A stretch of DNA of 18,954 bases from Bacillus sp. ISL-7 (GCF_018613065.1 NZ_JAGGQW010000095.1:1-18954); one strand, 5' to 3'. Shown: positions 1 through 7,065, numbered from the stretch's first letter. Numbers and translations: made by a program. The notes: generated by a model from the sequence alone, not told the origin.

Positions 1-20
1 GAATTAAAATAGGCTAGAAA

Positions 21-135
21 TTATGCAAAGTAAATGGGATACTAACCTTTATATTTTGGGGTTTGGGAAGTTTACTTTGCATAATATTTTACTTTGCATA
101 AGGAGGTTTATGCAAAGCTTAGCATAAACCTCCTT
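21..135. repeat. Cluster of ACTTTGCATAA repeats, possible tyrosine-recombinase attachment site
   Basis: The 14-mer TTTACTTTGCATAA occurs at 71-84 and 88-101, and its reverse complement at 21-34. A further inverted partial copy, TTATGCAAAG, lies at 108-117. CTTTGCATAA (92-101) and TTATGCAAAG (108-117) form perfect 10-bp arms around the 6-bp spacer GGAGGT, the layout of a tyrosine-recombinase core site. The outer copies would then be arm-type sites. AAGGAGGTTTATGC (100-113) is also exactly repeated inverted at 122-135. The cluster sits where the group II intron reverse transcriptase is cut. No recombinase is encoded in the window, so the function is inferred from layout only. Confidence 0.55.
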
Positions 136-838
136 GAGGGGTTCCTTTTGTTGGGTTGACGATTGTCCCATCTTCCAATTGTATTGGTGCCCTTAATATC
201 TTTCGTAGTATAACAAGTAGCTGTTTGTCTTGTATCCCGAGCGTCCATAATTGACGCATCAGTTTCACATGATTTACTTCATCGAAGAAACCTTTAATGT
301 CCACATCAACCACATACATTAGGTTTGTTTGGTTTATCTTGAAGTTTGCATCTGCGATAGCGTGTTCTGCACTTCTGTTCGGTCTAGAACCGTAGCTTCT
401 AGTGTTAAATTTAGCTTCACAGATTGGTTCCAAGACTTGCAATATACATTGTTGGATGAGTCTATCCCAAAGCGACGGTATTCCGAGCGGTCTCGTTTTC
501 CCATTTGGTTTTGGAATTTCCTTCCTGCGAACTTTGCTTGGTTGGTAGTTGTTAAAACGATTTTCTATTTTCTTTAGAAGTTGGTTCTGGGACATCCGTT
601 CAATCGTCTCAATAGTTATTCTATCCACCGAAGGTGTGTAACTTCCTTTGTTTCGCTTAATATTTCTGTAAGCAAGAAGGATGTTATCCTTTGACGTGAT
701 AATTCTCATGAGATGTTTAAACTTTTTCCCTTCGTTAGACTTTTTGTACAATTCAACAAACACTGCTTGCATACCATAGTATTCTGCATGCCTGTTTTTA
801 TTGTCCTTGAGTATCCTGTCCGCAGATTTTTCATTCAT
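119..838 (-). pseudogene. Group II intron reverse transcriptase/maturase, 3'-truncated (LtrA family)
   Basis: This is the N-terminal half of a group II intron-encoded protein that would copy and splice its intron. The start at 838 has an AAGGAAGGTGA ribosome binding site. The translation carries the LtrA-type RT blocks in order: IPKPNGKTRPLGIPSLWDR, a GSRPNRSAEHA block, the VVDVDIKGFFDEV block with the first catalytic aspartates, and GTPQGG. Intact members have about 420 to 600 residues. This one stops at 239, two residues after PQGG, so the YADD active-site block, the X/maturase domain and any endonuclease domain are missing. The break coincides with the repeat cluster at 92-135. The protein cannot be an active reverse transcriptase. 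Family assignment is firm. Confidence 0.93.
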
Positions 839-1600
839 GGTCTATCACCTTCCTTCACGAGAATTTAGGTGACCTTTTGAGTCTCACCAGAATCCATGCA
901 AGGATTGAATGATAGATATTCCTTCCATAATTTTCGACTTGTGGCTGTTCCTCCTTCTCTCATTACAAGAACCGTCATCGGTTGTGCCACTACTTTCATC
1001 GGTCATTAAAAACAGTTCCCTCGTTTACACGTTTCCTGTTTAACTTGAAGTGCCCCTCGCTCTAACGAGCAACGTTGACCGCTTCCGACGTTCCTTTCCG
1101 ATTATCATTGTTTCAACTTAGGTGTCTCCTTTTCCCCGTGTCTAGCTCCGCAGCCTGTAACTGCGTTAGGATTTACTCTCCGAATGAAAATTTTAATCCT
1201 TTAGACAAGCGATATTTTCACGCCCGATTCATTTCTAAACCGTACTTCTGTCGAGGTTTACCTTCGGAGATTCGTCAGCCGTTGGTACGACATTCTCACC
1301 ATATTTAAACGACAGAGAGTATTCACTACAATTCCATTGGGTTTATTACTCCCTTTGGCTTTCGGTTACCTTATCGGCACTTCGGTAGTTTCAACCTTCA
1401 TTACCCAGCTATGGTTGCCCTAGCCGACTGCAATCGACTGGAGGTTAGGGTATCTTACTGGAGAAGCTTCAAGGCGTTACCCTATCTTTTCATTCTCTCA
1501 TCGAAAAAGTTGTTCTCTTTGTAACTTTTATTTGAGCTACTCAGAGCCGTTCTCTCCCTATAAAGTTATTAGCCTTATTTTTGAGAACAACGTCTCGCAC
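839..1600 (-). mobile_element. Group II intron RNA, domains I to IV start, upstream of the RT gene
   Basis: About 760 nt of structured non-coding sequence precede the RT gene, as expected for ribozyme domains I to III. Read on the minus strand it begins GTGCGAGACG at 1600, matching the GUGYG 5' end of group II introns. GTTGTTCTC near the start can pair with GAGAACAAC about 70 nt later. A GGTAACGCC element lies near 1470-1480 and GGTGAGAATG near 1290-1303, both recurring in the second copy upstream. A CATTCG stretch near 1180-1186 could act as EBS1 for TGAATG just before the 5' end (one G-U pair). The 3' domains V and VI are not in the window. The exact 5' boundary is inferred. Confidence 0.7.
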
Positions 1601-1927
1601 CATTCAGAAGTTCGTCAGCTTAACCTTTTCTTTTAGGTTTATTTGCATTCTCACCATATTCATTCAACTCAAGCATCATGATTTACACCACCCCATCGGG
1701 TAGGCTTTCGTCAGCTTAACCTGTTACGGTAAATTCTCACGCCTTTTCGCCGAGCTTATAACACTATTATTCTTACTAAATCTAGTGCTATTCGACTAAG
1801 AGAGAACCCTTCAGGGCGTTACCCCATCATTTGATTCTTCGATATAATCCTTCAGTTCCGACAGGAACTGTCTAGCCTTTACCAGAGAAATGTGACCATC
1901 CTCCATTTAAACTAGAACCATTTCGCA
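1601..1927 (-). mobile_element. Second group II intron fragment (5' part of domain I)
   Basis: Read on the minus strand this starts GTGCGAAATGG at 1927. It repeats domain I landmarks of the neighbouring intron in the same order: a GGGGTAACGCCC element near 1817-1830, GGTGAGAATG near 1648-1660, and GCTGACGAA at 1611-1619. It ends where the other intron's GTGCG begins. This suggests one intron inserted into domain I of another. The 15-mer TTCGTCAGCTTAACC occurs twice here (1611-1625 and 1707-1721). No coding capacity is seen. That it is a group II remnant is fairly secure; the nested interpretation is inference. Confidence 0.55.
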
Positions 1928-2175
1928 CAACTAACCTGCTTCGTTAGTGCAGCAAGCATAACTTCACAAATTTGTATAAATATTAGCTTATATACATTTT
2001 TTGATTATTGATTCATAAAGATTAATAAAGATACTGCAAAGTCATACATAAATTAATTGCTAGAAACAGCCAAACATGGGTCTGCATGATTGACCGAGGC
2101 TATCATACACGCCCCTCCATATAAAAATGCACGTCTCTAACTGGAAAAAAGTGTCCCAATTTATGAAGCAAAACT
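1928..2175. other. Intergenic stretch, nothing recognised
   Basis: This lies between the outer intron fragment and the response-regulator fragment. It is AT-rich to about 2060, then of mixed composition. A minus-strand open frame at 2060-2242 has no recognisable product and is not called. A short open stretch with a GGAGGGG-like site near 2110 on the minus strand is also unconvincing. Confidence 0.5.
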
Positions 2176-2547
2176 GTGTCATCTCTTTCAAACGGTCACA
2201 GTGCTGTAATGCGAAGGAACAATAATGTTCAGGAGATACCATTGGAGTTTAAGGGAATTACATTAAACGAAAGTGCTTATATAGCTAAATACAAAAATGA
2301 GCAAATCCCAATGACACCGAAGGAATTTTCATTATTAAGTTTGTTTTTGAAAAATCCAAATAAAGTATTCTCAAGAGAACATTTAATCTCCTCTATTTGG
2401 AGCTTTAAAATAGAAATGGAAGATCGAACAATTGATTCCCATATACGAAACATCAGAGAGAAGTTTCGAAATGTTGGATTTCCAATTGACCATCATTTGA
2501 AATCGATTTGGGGAGTAGGGTATAAATGGAGTTCTGATGATGAATAG
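2176..2547 (+). pseudogene. OmpR/PhoB-type response regulator, DNA-binding domain only
   Basis: Residues from about 22 to 120 form a winged-helix Trans_reg_C domain. The signatures are MTPKEFSLLSLFLKNPNKVFSREHL, split here as MTPKEFSLLSLF then NPNKVFSREHL, followed by DRTIDSHIRNIREKF and a final GVGYKW. Full OmpR-family regulators have about 225 to 240 residues with an N-terminal phospho-receiver. The receiver is absent, and homology begins at the interdomain linker (AVMRRNN, near 2205). No good ribosome binding site precedes the nominal start, and no histidine kinase follows. The sequence upstream (1928-2190) shows no receiver remnants, so a recombination joint probably lies near 2195. It could still bind DNA if expressed, but a broken gene is more likely. 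Confidence 0.8.
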
Positions 2548-2618
2548 CAATCTGGTTTAACGTTTGTAGTTAAAAATAGGGATTACGTCGCAACCCCTAT
2601 TCCCCAGTAAACAGCCTG

Positions 2619-3185
2619 TTATTTGGTTGAAAGTTCACTTTCCGTTACCCATTGATGATTTTTAACCTTTTTTCCACCAGTAGTTGGAGTGTAATCAATC
2701 ATATAAACTGTGGTTTTTTCTGCTGAATCGATGGTACCAGTTGCTCCCATCATACCTTCCATATGATCTGCTTCTAATGTAACTTCAGTTCCAGGTTTTA
2801 AAACTTCATCACCAGCATTTTTTATTTCCTCTTGAATAACCCATTTATGGTTTTTCACTTTTTCTCCCTCAGTTGTGGGCGTATAGGTAACTGCATATGC
2901 TATCGTGTCATAAGCACCAACAATCGTTGCTTTTGCACCGTTCATGCCCTCCATGTGTTCACTATGAACAATTGCTTCACTTCCAACTTTATAGGTTGGA
3001 TTCTTTTCCTCTTTTAACCCTTTAGGAACTTCACCCGAACTAGAGTGATTCATTTCAGTCATATTTTTATGGTCCATGTTCATATTTTTATCACTGCTGT
3101 TCTGATTACTATTACTGGTACAAGCAGATAACAAAAACGCTAATACTAAGGTAACAATTCCTACAACAAATTTTTTACTTTTCAT
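2619..3185 (-). CDS. ydhK: YdhK/DUF1541 family lipoprotein, probable extracellular copper-binding protein
   Basis: This 188-residue protein has a lipoprotein signal peptide (lipobox LSAC, Cys22), so it should be anchored on the outer face of the membrane. A Met/His-rich stretch follows (NMNMDHKNMTEMNHSS, about residues 34-50). Two tandem DUF1541 repeats then occupy roughly 62-123 and 124-188. Each carries HMEGMxGAxxTI, then YTPTTxGxKVKNHxWV. Staphylococcal CopL, a copper-binding surface lipoprotein, belongs to the same DUF1541 group as I recall it. The Met/His content supports a copper role, but the metal is inferred. The start has AAGGAGG seven bases upstream. It stands alone, converging with the response-regulator fragment. 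Confidence 0.9.
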   Translation of the reverse strand: MKSKKFVVGIVTLVLAFLLSACTSNSNQNSSDKNMNMDHKNMTEMNHSSSGEVPKGLKEEKNPTYKVGSEAIVHSEHMEGMNGAKATIVGAYDTIAYAVTYTPTTEGEKVKNHKWVIQEEIKNAGDEVLKPGTEVTLEADHMEGMMGATGTIDSAEKTTVYMIDYTPTTGGKKVKNHQWVTESELSTK

Positions 3186-3350
3186 TTTTATCCTCCTTAA
3201 ATTATTTTCAAGAAGAGTTTACAACAAAAATGTGCAGAAAATATGCATTTACACTATTTCGATGTTTTTAAATAAATTCAGGACCTAAGTATTACGAATT
3301 ATAAAAAAAACTACTTGTAAACGCATTGTCTGAGTCTTGCAATTTAATAG
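3186..3350. promoter_or_regulatory. Upstream region of the ydhK-like gene, promoter not resolved
   Basis: This AT-rich gap separates the terminator of the iron locus from the lipoprotein gene. It must hold the promoter of the minus-strand ydhK-like gene, but I cannot pick a confident -35/-10 pair or an operator by eye. Confidence 0.35.
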
Positions 3351-3382
3351 AAAAACACCAACTTCTGAAAGTTGGTGTTTTT
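3351..3382 (-). terminator. Rho-independent terminator of the FTR1-lipoprotein operon
   Basis: A 14-bp perfect stem, AAAAACACCAACTT (3351-3364), pairs with AAGTTGGTGTTTTT (3369-3382) around the tetraloop CTGA. Read on the minus strand it ends in a U-run, just past the stop of the 3391-3765 gene. Confidence 0.9.
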
Positions 3383-3390
3383 TAAATTAA

Positions 3391-3765
3391 TTATTTGGTT
3401 TTATCGGCTAATTCCTTCAAGGAATCAGTCAGTTGGTCATTTAAGGTACCTAACGCCTCTTTATCAAGAGTTGCCGCTTCAGAACCTGCTATTGTTGGGT
3501 CAAGGTATTTTTCAATTTTCTCATATAAATCTTTGTTATCCTTTTTAACATCATCTTCAAAAGAAGACCATTGATCTTCTAATTTTGGTCCAACTTCCTT
3601 TACCTTTGCTTGGTCTCTACTATCAATAGCTTTTGATAACTGTTCCGTTGTATCTAACATTTCATTTACACCATCAGAAACTTTACTATCAGTTGAACTA
3701 CAACCCGCTAATACTAAAGCACTTCCAAGACCGATTGCTAAGACCATTGATGTTAACTTTTTCAT
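3391..3765 (-). CDS. Small lipoprotein coupled to the FTR1 iron permease
   Basis: This 124-residue protein has a lipobox (LAGC, Cys21). The rest is predicted to be helical and charged, with no membrane segment. The stretch after the signal (DSRDQAKVKEVGPKLEDQW, then YEKIEKYL and LNDQLTDSLKEL) resembles the extracytoplasmic helical repeats of the neighbouring permease, such as KSYDEFNKTWRQIEEGIKG with its following helix. Its ATG overlaps the permease stop (ATGA), so translation is probably coupled. A role as an iron-binding or iron-delivery partner of the permease is inferred from this coupling and similarity. It is much shorter than EfeO and lacks the GxHxxE-type peptidase M75 region. No assigned name is known to me. 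Confidence 0.85.
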   Translation of the reverse strand: MKKLTSMVLAIGLGSALVLAGCSSTDSKVSDGVNEMLDTTEQLSKAIDSRDQAKVKEVGPKLEDQWSSFEDDVKKDNKDLYEKIEKYLDPTIAGSEAATLDKEALGTLNDQLTDSLKELADKTK

Positions 3766-5264
3766 GATAGTTTCCTACTTTCCATATTATTATTGTTCAA
3801 CGCAATAAGTTTTTTATTTTTAAATTTTTTTAATAAAAGTATCATAACTGCACCAAGAACTAGAAATATTTGAGGAATGGTGCTTTCCCATGATGGGTAG
3901 AGTGCAAAAAAGTCTATGCTTGGTATGCTTTGGGAATTGGTCGTTTGGATTAATCCAGCTAATTGAAGGCTGTGAATCCCCATTCCTGTAAACTTAATAC
4001 AGAGGTAAAATACGATAACACTAGACACCATAAAGAATGGGCGAAGTGGTAATTTCAATCCCACATATATCATCAAATAGGCTAAGATCCCAAGTATTGC
4101 TGCTCCAATGAGGAAACCAATTAATAATGACTGAAGTTTTATTTGACTTGCCATTCCAATATAAAACAATACGGTTTCCGTCCCTTCACGAAACACAGCA
4201 AGAAAGGCAAGAACCCCTAACGAAACAAGTTTACCTGTTGTTAATGCAGTTTGGCTTTTTTCACGAATATACCGATTCCAATCAGCAATATTGGATTGGC
4301 TATGAAGCCAATAGCTCATATATAACAACATTACTGCCGCAAATACCCCTGTCCATCCACCAATAAGGGCATTATTATTACCAAACGCTCCAGATGAAAT
4401 AACAAATTTTACAATGATTGCAAGTATCAAACTAATGCCTAGACCCGATAAAACCCCTGTCCATATCCAACCTTTTCCCTTACCTTCTCCTGATTTCTTT
4501 ACAAAAGACATAAGCGCAATTACTACAAGTAAAGCTTCTAAACCTTCACGTATAAGGATCATTGCTGCATCCCAGTAGGTGTACTTCGATTTATCAGCTA
4601 AAGGAGTTAGGTATTTTACCATGTTATCAATTGTTTTATTAGCTGCTTTATAATTTGGTGGATTAGCTGCAAGCATAGCTTGAATGGTAACCAAATCTCT
4701 TTCAGAATCACTATAAACGGAGGCAGATTGTGCAACCACTACTCCTTCTACACTTAACCAGCTACTACTTGCCTTTTTAATGCCTTCAAGTGCTTGATTT
4801 TGATTTTGCTCTTTAACTTCCTTTTTTGTTTCTTGGAGAAGCAAGATAAAATCATCTAAAGAAATATCTTCTTTCTTAAAACCACTTTCTTTTGAATATC
4901 CACCACTTGCAACTTTTTCATTGACAGCCTTTAAATCTTGTAAAGCCTGTAAAACTTGGTCTTGTTTTTTAAGAGTAAAAGCATAGACTACCTTTCCCAT
5001 ATTCGACTCAATATCTCGGTAAGCAGTAGCTGAATCACCTTTTATCCCTTCTTCAATTTGTCTCCAAGTTTTGTTAAATTCATCATAAGACTTTTGAGCA
5101 TCCGAAAGGTTCCCTTTAGAAGCAAAATCGATGGCTTGATCAATTGATACTTCAGCTTTCTTAATATCCTCGCTGGAGCTTCCAGCTGCTAGTACAGGAT
5201 TATGTATGCCAAATCCTAATATTAATACAATAATAGATAATATAAGTAGTAGATTTTTTCTCAT
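3762..5264 (-). CDS. FTR1/EfeU-family high-affinity iron permease with extracytoplasmic domain
   Basis: A 500-residue iron permease of the cytoplasmic membrane. I place the start at 5264 (MRKNLLLIL), preceded by AGGGGGA at 7 nt. The longer frame from 5354 lacks a site and would run through the promoter. A signal peptide ends near VLAAG (about residue 27). Residues about 30-225 form an outside helical region made of two related repeats. The membrane part follows, with seven or so helices and the two FTR1 iron-binding motifs REGLE (239-243) and REGTE (359-363). Family partners EfeO and EfeB are not present. Instead the small lipoprotein gene overlaps the stop. Iron-repressed expression is expected from the Fur-like sites upstream. 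Confidence 0.95.
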   Translation of the reverse strand: MRKNLLLILSIIVLILGFGIHNPVLAAGSSSEDIKKAEVSIDQAIDFASKGNLSDAQKSYDEFNKTWRQIEEGIKGDSATAYRDIESNMGKVVYAFTLKKQDQVLQALQDLKAVNEKVASGGYSKESGFKKEDISLDDFILLLQETKKEVKEQNQNQALEGIKKASSSWLSVEGVVVAQSASVYSDSERDLVTIQAMLAANPPNYKAANKTIDNMVKYLTPLADKSKYTYWDAAMILIREGLEALLVVIALMSFVKKSGEGKGKGWIWTGVLSGLGISLILAIIVKFVISSGAFGNNNALIGGWTGVFAAVMLLYMSYWLHSQSNIADWNRYIREKSQTALTTGKLVSLGVLAFLAVFREGTETVLFYIGMASQIKLQSLLIGFLIGAAILGILAYLMIYVGLKLPLRPFFMVSSVIVFYLCIKFTGMGIHSLQLAGLIQTTNSQSIPSIDFFALYPSWESTIPQIFLVLGAVMILLLKKFKNKKLIALNNNNMESRKLS

Positions 5265-5292
5265 AACAATCCCCCTGGAAAAGTCACCCAAT

Positions 5293-5355
5293 TGATAACG
5301 AATTTCAATATCATTTATATTTACTATTGTATTTCCATTGATAATAATTGTCAAT
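5293..5355 (-). promoter_or_regulatory. SigA-type promoter of the FTR1 gene with two Fur-box-like sites
   Basis: On the minus strand TTGACA (5354-5349), a 17-nt spacer and TACAAT (5331-5326) make a near-consensus vegetative promoter. TGATAATAATTGTCA at 5339-5353 matches the 7-1-7 Fur core TGATAATNATTATCA at 13 of 14 positions and covers the -35 region. A weaker match, TGATAACGAATTTCA (5293-5307, 11 of 14), lies downstream of the start site. Iron-bound Fur would block polymerase here. The assignment is by consensus matching. Confidence 0.8.
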
Positions 5356-5474
5356 TAGAGATTTTTTTATTAGTTACACTAATGTGAATATTAACTTTTA
5401 AAACATAAATAAAAAGGGGAATGCTTTGGCTAAGTTGCCAAACCCTCGGATGTACCGCAAAAATTGTATTAAAA

Positions 5475-5499
5475 AACCTTGCCATTTGAAGGCAAGGTT
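5475..5499 (-). terminator. Terminator-like hairpin in the FTR1 upstream gap
   Basis: AACCTTGCC (5475-5483) pairs with GGCAAGGTT (5491-5499) around a 7-nt loop. On the minus strand it is followed by a T-run (5475-5470). It may shield the FTR1 promoter from leftward read-through, although no minus-strand gene lies just upstream. Confidence 0.6.
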
Positions 5500-5520
5500 A
5501 TAATTTATTTATTAGTTTAC

Positions 5521-5554
5521 TTTACAGATATTTTCCTAATAAAATATCTGTAAA
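5521..5554. repeat. Perfect 14-bp inverted repeat with 6-nt spacer
   Basis: TTTACAGATATTTT (5521-5534) and AAAATATCTGTAAA (5541-5554) are exact inverted copies separated by CCTAAT. No U-run follows on either strand, so it is not an ordinary terminator. The arm and spacer lengths recall recombinase core sites, and the arms begin TTTAC like the repeats at 71-101. Confidence 0.75.
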
Positions 5555-5925
5555 GGACTCTTATTTATAAAACAAGAACAGGTAATGCTTCCTCTTACAC
5601 CTGATTTATCGCTCCTCCACAATAAGCCTATTCCCCTTTGCCTTATCAATAAACACTCAAGTAAACTTGAAACATCAAGGAATCGGGCATTCCACTATTC
5701 AGCTGGAAAACGAAGAACACCCTCATGACGAATCAGCCATTTGCTCCACGACGGAACATGAACATCATCATTAATAATTAAAATAAAATTGTCAAACAAT
5801 GTCTCAGCATCACCCTGAATACCGTATTGGGAAGGTTTACACTTACTTTTTTTGGTATTGGTGCTAATTGCGGAAAGTATATTACTAATGGTCAGTGAAA
5901 AAATAACTGTTGTATCCGAATTTAC
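5555..5925. other. Gap of about 370 bp, no confident gene
   Basis: A minus-strand open frame overlaps the start of the 5941 gene and runs through this gap to 5695. It ends in VPSWSKWLIRHEGVLRFPAE, which reads like the tail of a real protein, but I cannot name it. The upstream part is antisense to the YjzC-like gene. It may be a decayed fragment. The promoter of the plus-strand gene at 5941 must also be here but is not resolved. Confidence 0.35.
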
Positions 5926-5940
5926 AAGGAGGAATAGATC

Positions 5941-6240
5941 ATGGCTCATTTCGCTGACCATCACCATACAGGTGAAACGGTAATGGAATCTGGACAATAT
6001 TTAGATGCAGGTGGAACTAAAAAGGAACTTCACCAAGGCGATACATTTCCAAATTGTCCTGTTTCAGGAGAAGCAACAACTTGGACACAAGAAAGCCATG
6101 TTCATCGGACAGGAGAAACTGTTATGGAATCTGGGCATTATATTGATTCAGATGGTGAACATGTGGTACTTCAACAGGGAGATAATTTCCCAAGTTGCCC
6201 CAAAACTGGTAAAGAAGTCGCTTGGACACACGAACAATAA
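5941..6240 (+). CDS. Small two-repeat YjzC-like protein
   Basis: This 99-residue soluble protein consists of two copies of one motif, about residues 8-50 and 55-97: [12 protein letters not shown], a short acidic stretch, LxQGDxFPxCPxTG or the variant CPVSG, then WTxE. Each repeat has a single CP motif. The pattern resembles the small Bacillus YjzC family and related GExCPxSG proteins, whose function is not established to my knowledge. It has a strong AAGGAGG site and a strong terminator, and the coding is clean. The many His residues in the N-terminus (FADHHHTGE) and its position between iron and zinc-type transporters hint at a metal link, but this is only contextual. Confidence 0.85.
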   Translation: MAHFADHHHTGETVMESGQYLDAGGTKKELHQGDTFPNCPVSGEATTWTQESHVHRTGETVMESGHYIDSDGEHVVLQQGDNFPSCPKTGKEVAWTHEQ

Positions 6241-6279
6241 AACAACGGCAATAGAATATAATTTTTGCCGTTGTTTTAT
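6237..6279 (+). terminator. Terminator of the YjzC-like gene
   Basis: A 15-bp perfect stem, ATAAAACAACGGCAA (6237-6251), pairs with TTGCCGTTGTTTTAT (6265-6279), overlapping the stop codon. The T-rich 3' arm suits the plus strand. The A-rich left arm may also serve weakly in the other direction. Confidence 0.85.
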
Positions 6280-6327
6280 TACGTAATTGCATGTCTTTAA
6301 GGTCTCAATAACAGCACGGCTACATCC

Positions 6328-7065
6328 TTAGTGATGAGTAGGTAGAAGCAGTAAGAAATAATGAACACCCACCATTCCTAAAACGACCAATAAAGCTACT
6401 TTTCCTTTAGGGAGGTTTTTTGATTTCTTCCAAAGCAATTCATAAAATGTAACGTAACCCATCGTTCCAATTGTCATTCCCATCATAACAGTATTCCACT
6501 TTATTGAATCCATTCTCATATTCAATCCTATGAAAATATTTATGCCTATGATAATGGAAAGTACAGTACAAAAAATGGTGAATAATTTATTTTTTTCTCT
6601 TTTTAGTGGAATTGTTGCCATAATAATCATACCTTCTGGAATGTTATGGAGAATAAAAGCTACCAATAAACCATAATTTATCGTAGGTCCTGATTGTAAG
6701 CTCATGCCAAAAGTAAACCCCGTCGGTACGCTATGGATGATTAAAGCAAGCAATAACAAATATAGTGTATCCTCATGGTTTCTATGTATAAAGGGGGTAT
6801 TATGCAGGAAAACTTCAATGATAAACATAATAAAAATCCCTATTGAAATTCCTGTTAATATCCCTATTGTTTGATACTGACTAAACGCTTCTGGAAGTAT
6901 TTCAAATGTAAATAATCCGAGTAATAATCCTCCACAAATAAGCTGTAAATATATAATGTTTCTTTTAAATAAAAGGAACATGAATTGGATTGAACTTCCG
7001 CCTAGAAACAACCCACCAAAAATAAGCAATGCTACAAATGAGCTTAATTTTATTTCTTCAATCAT
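6328..7065 (-). CDS. ZIP-family metal transporter
   Basis: A 245-residue integral membrane protein with about eight helices and no cytoplasmic His-rich loop of note. ZIP proteins carry zinc or other divalent cations into the cytoplasm. The two signature helices are present: HSVPTG (111-116, TM4) and HNIPEG (140-145, TM5). In most ZIPs TM4 also reads HxxPEG; here the glutamate is Thr115, which would alter one of the two metal sites. An early FEILPEA segment (54-60) fits TM2. The start at 7065 has AAAGGGGGG at 6 nt. It is transcribed alone between the YjzC-like gene and prsW. Substrate is unknown; zinc, iron or manganese are all possible. Confidence 0.9.
   Translation of the reverse strand: MIEEIKLSSFVALLIFGGLFLGGSSIQFMFLLFKRNIIYLQLICGGLLLGLFTFEILPEAFSQYQTIGILTGISIGIFIMFIIEVFLHNTPFIHRNHEDTLYLLLLALIIHSVPTGFTFGMSLQSGPTINYGLLVAFILHNIPEGMIIMATIPLKREKNKLFTIFCTVLSIIIGINIFIGLNMRMDSIKWNTVMMGMTIGTMGYVTFYELLWKKSKNLPKGKVALLVVLGMVGVHYFLLLLPTHH

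Noticed and set aside
1075..1308. Plus-strand 77-codon open frame in the intron region
   Set aside because: It lies antisense to conserved group II intron RNA and has no matching protein features.
2060..2242. Minus-strand 60-codon open frame
   Set aside because: No recognisable product, overlaps the response-regulator fragment, and composition does not look coding.
5265..5354. Longer N-terminus for the FTR1 permease starting at 5354
   Set aside because: The extension has no ribosome binding site, precedes an evident signal peptide and would lie on top of the promoter and Fur-like sites.
5695..5997. Minus-strand 100-codon open frame
   Set aside because: Its first part is antisense to the clearly real YjzC-like gene; only its tail looks protein-like and it could not be identified.
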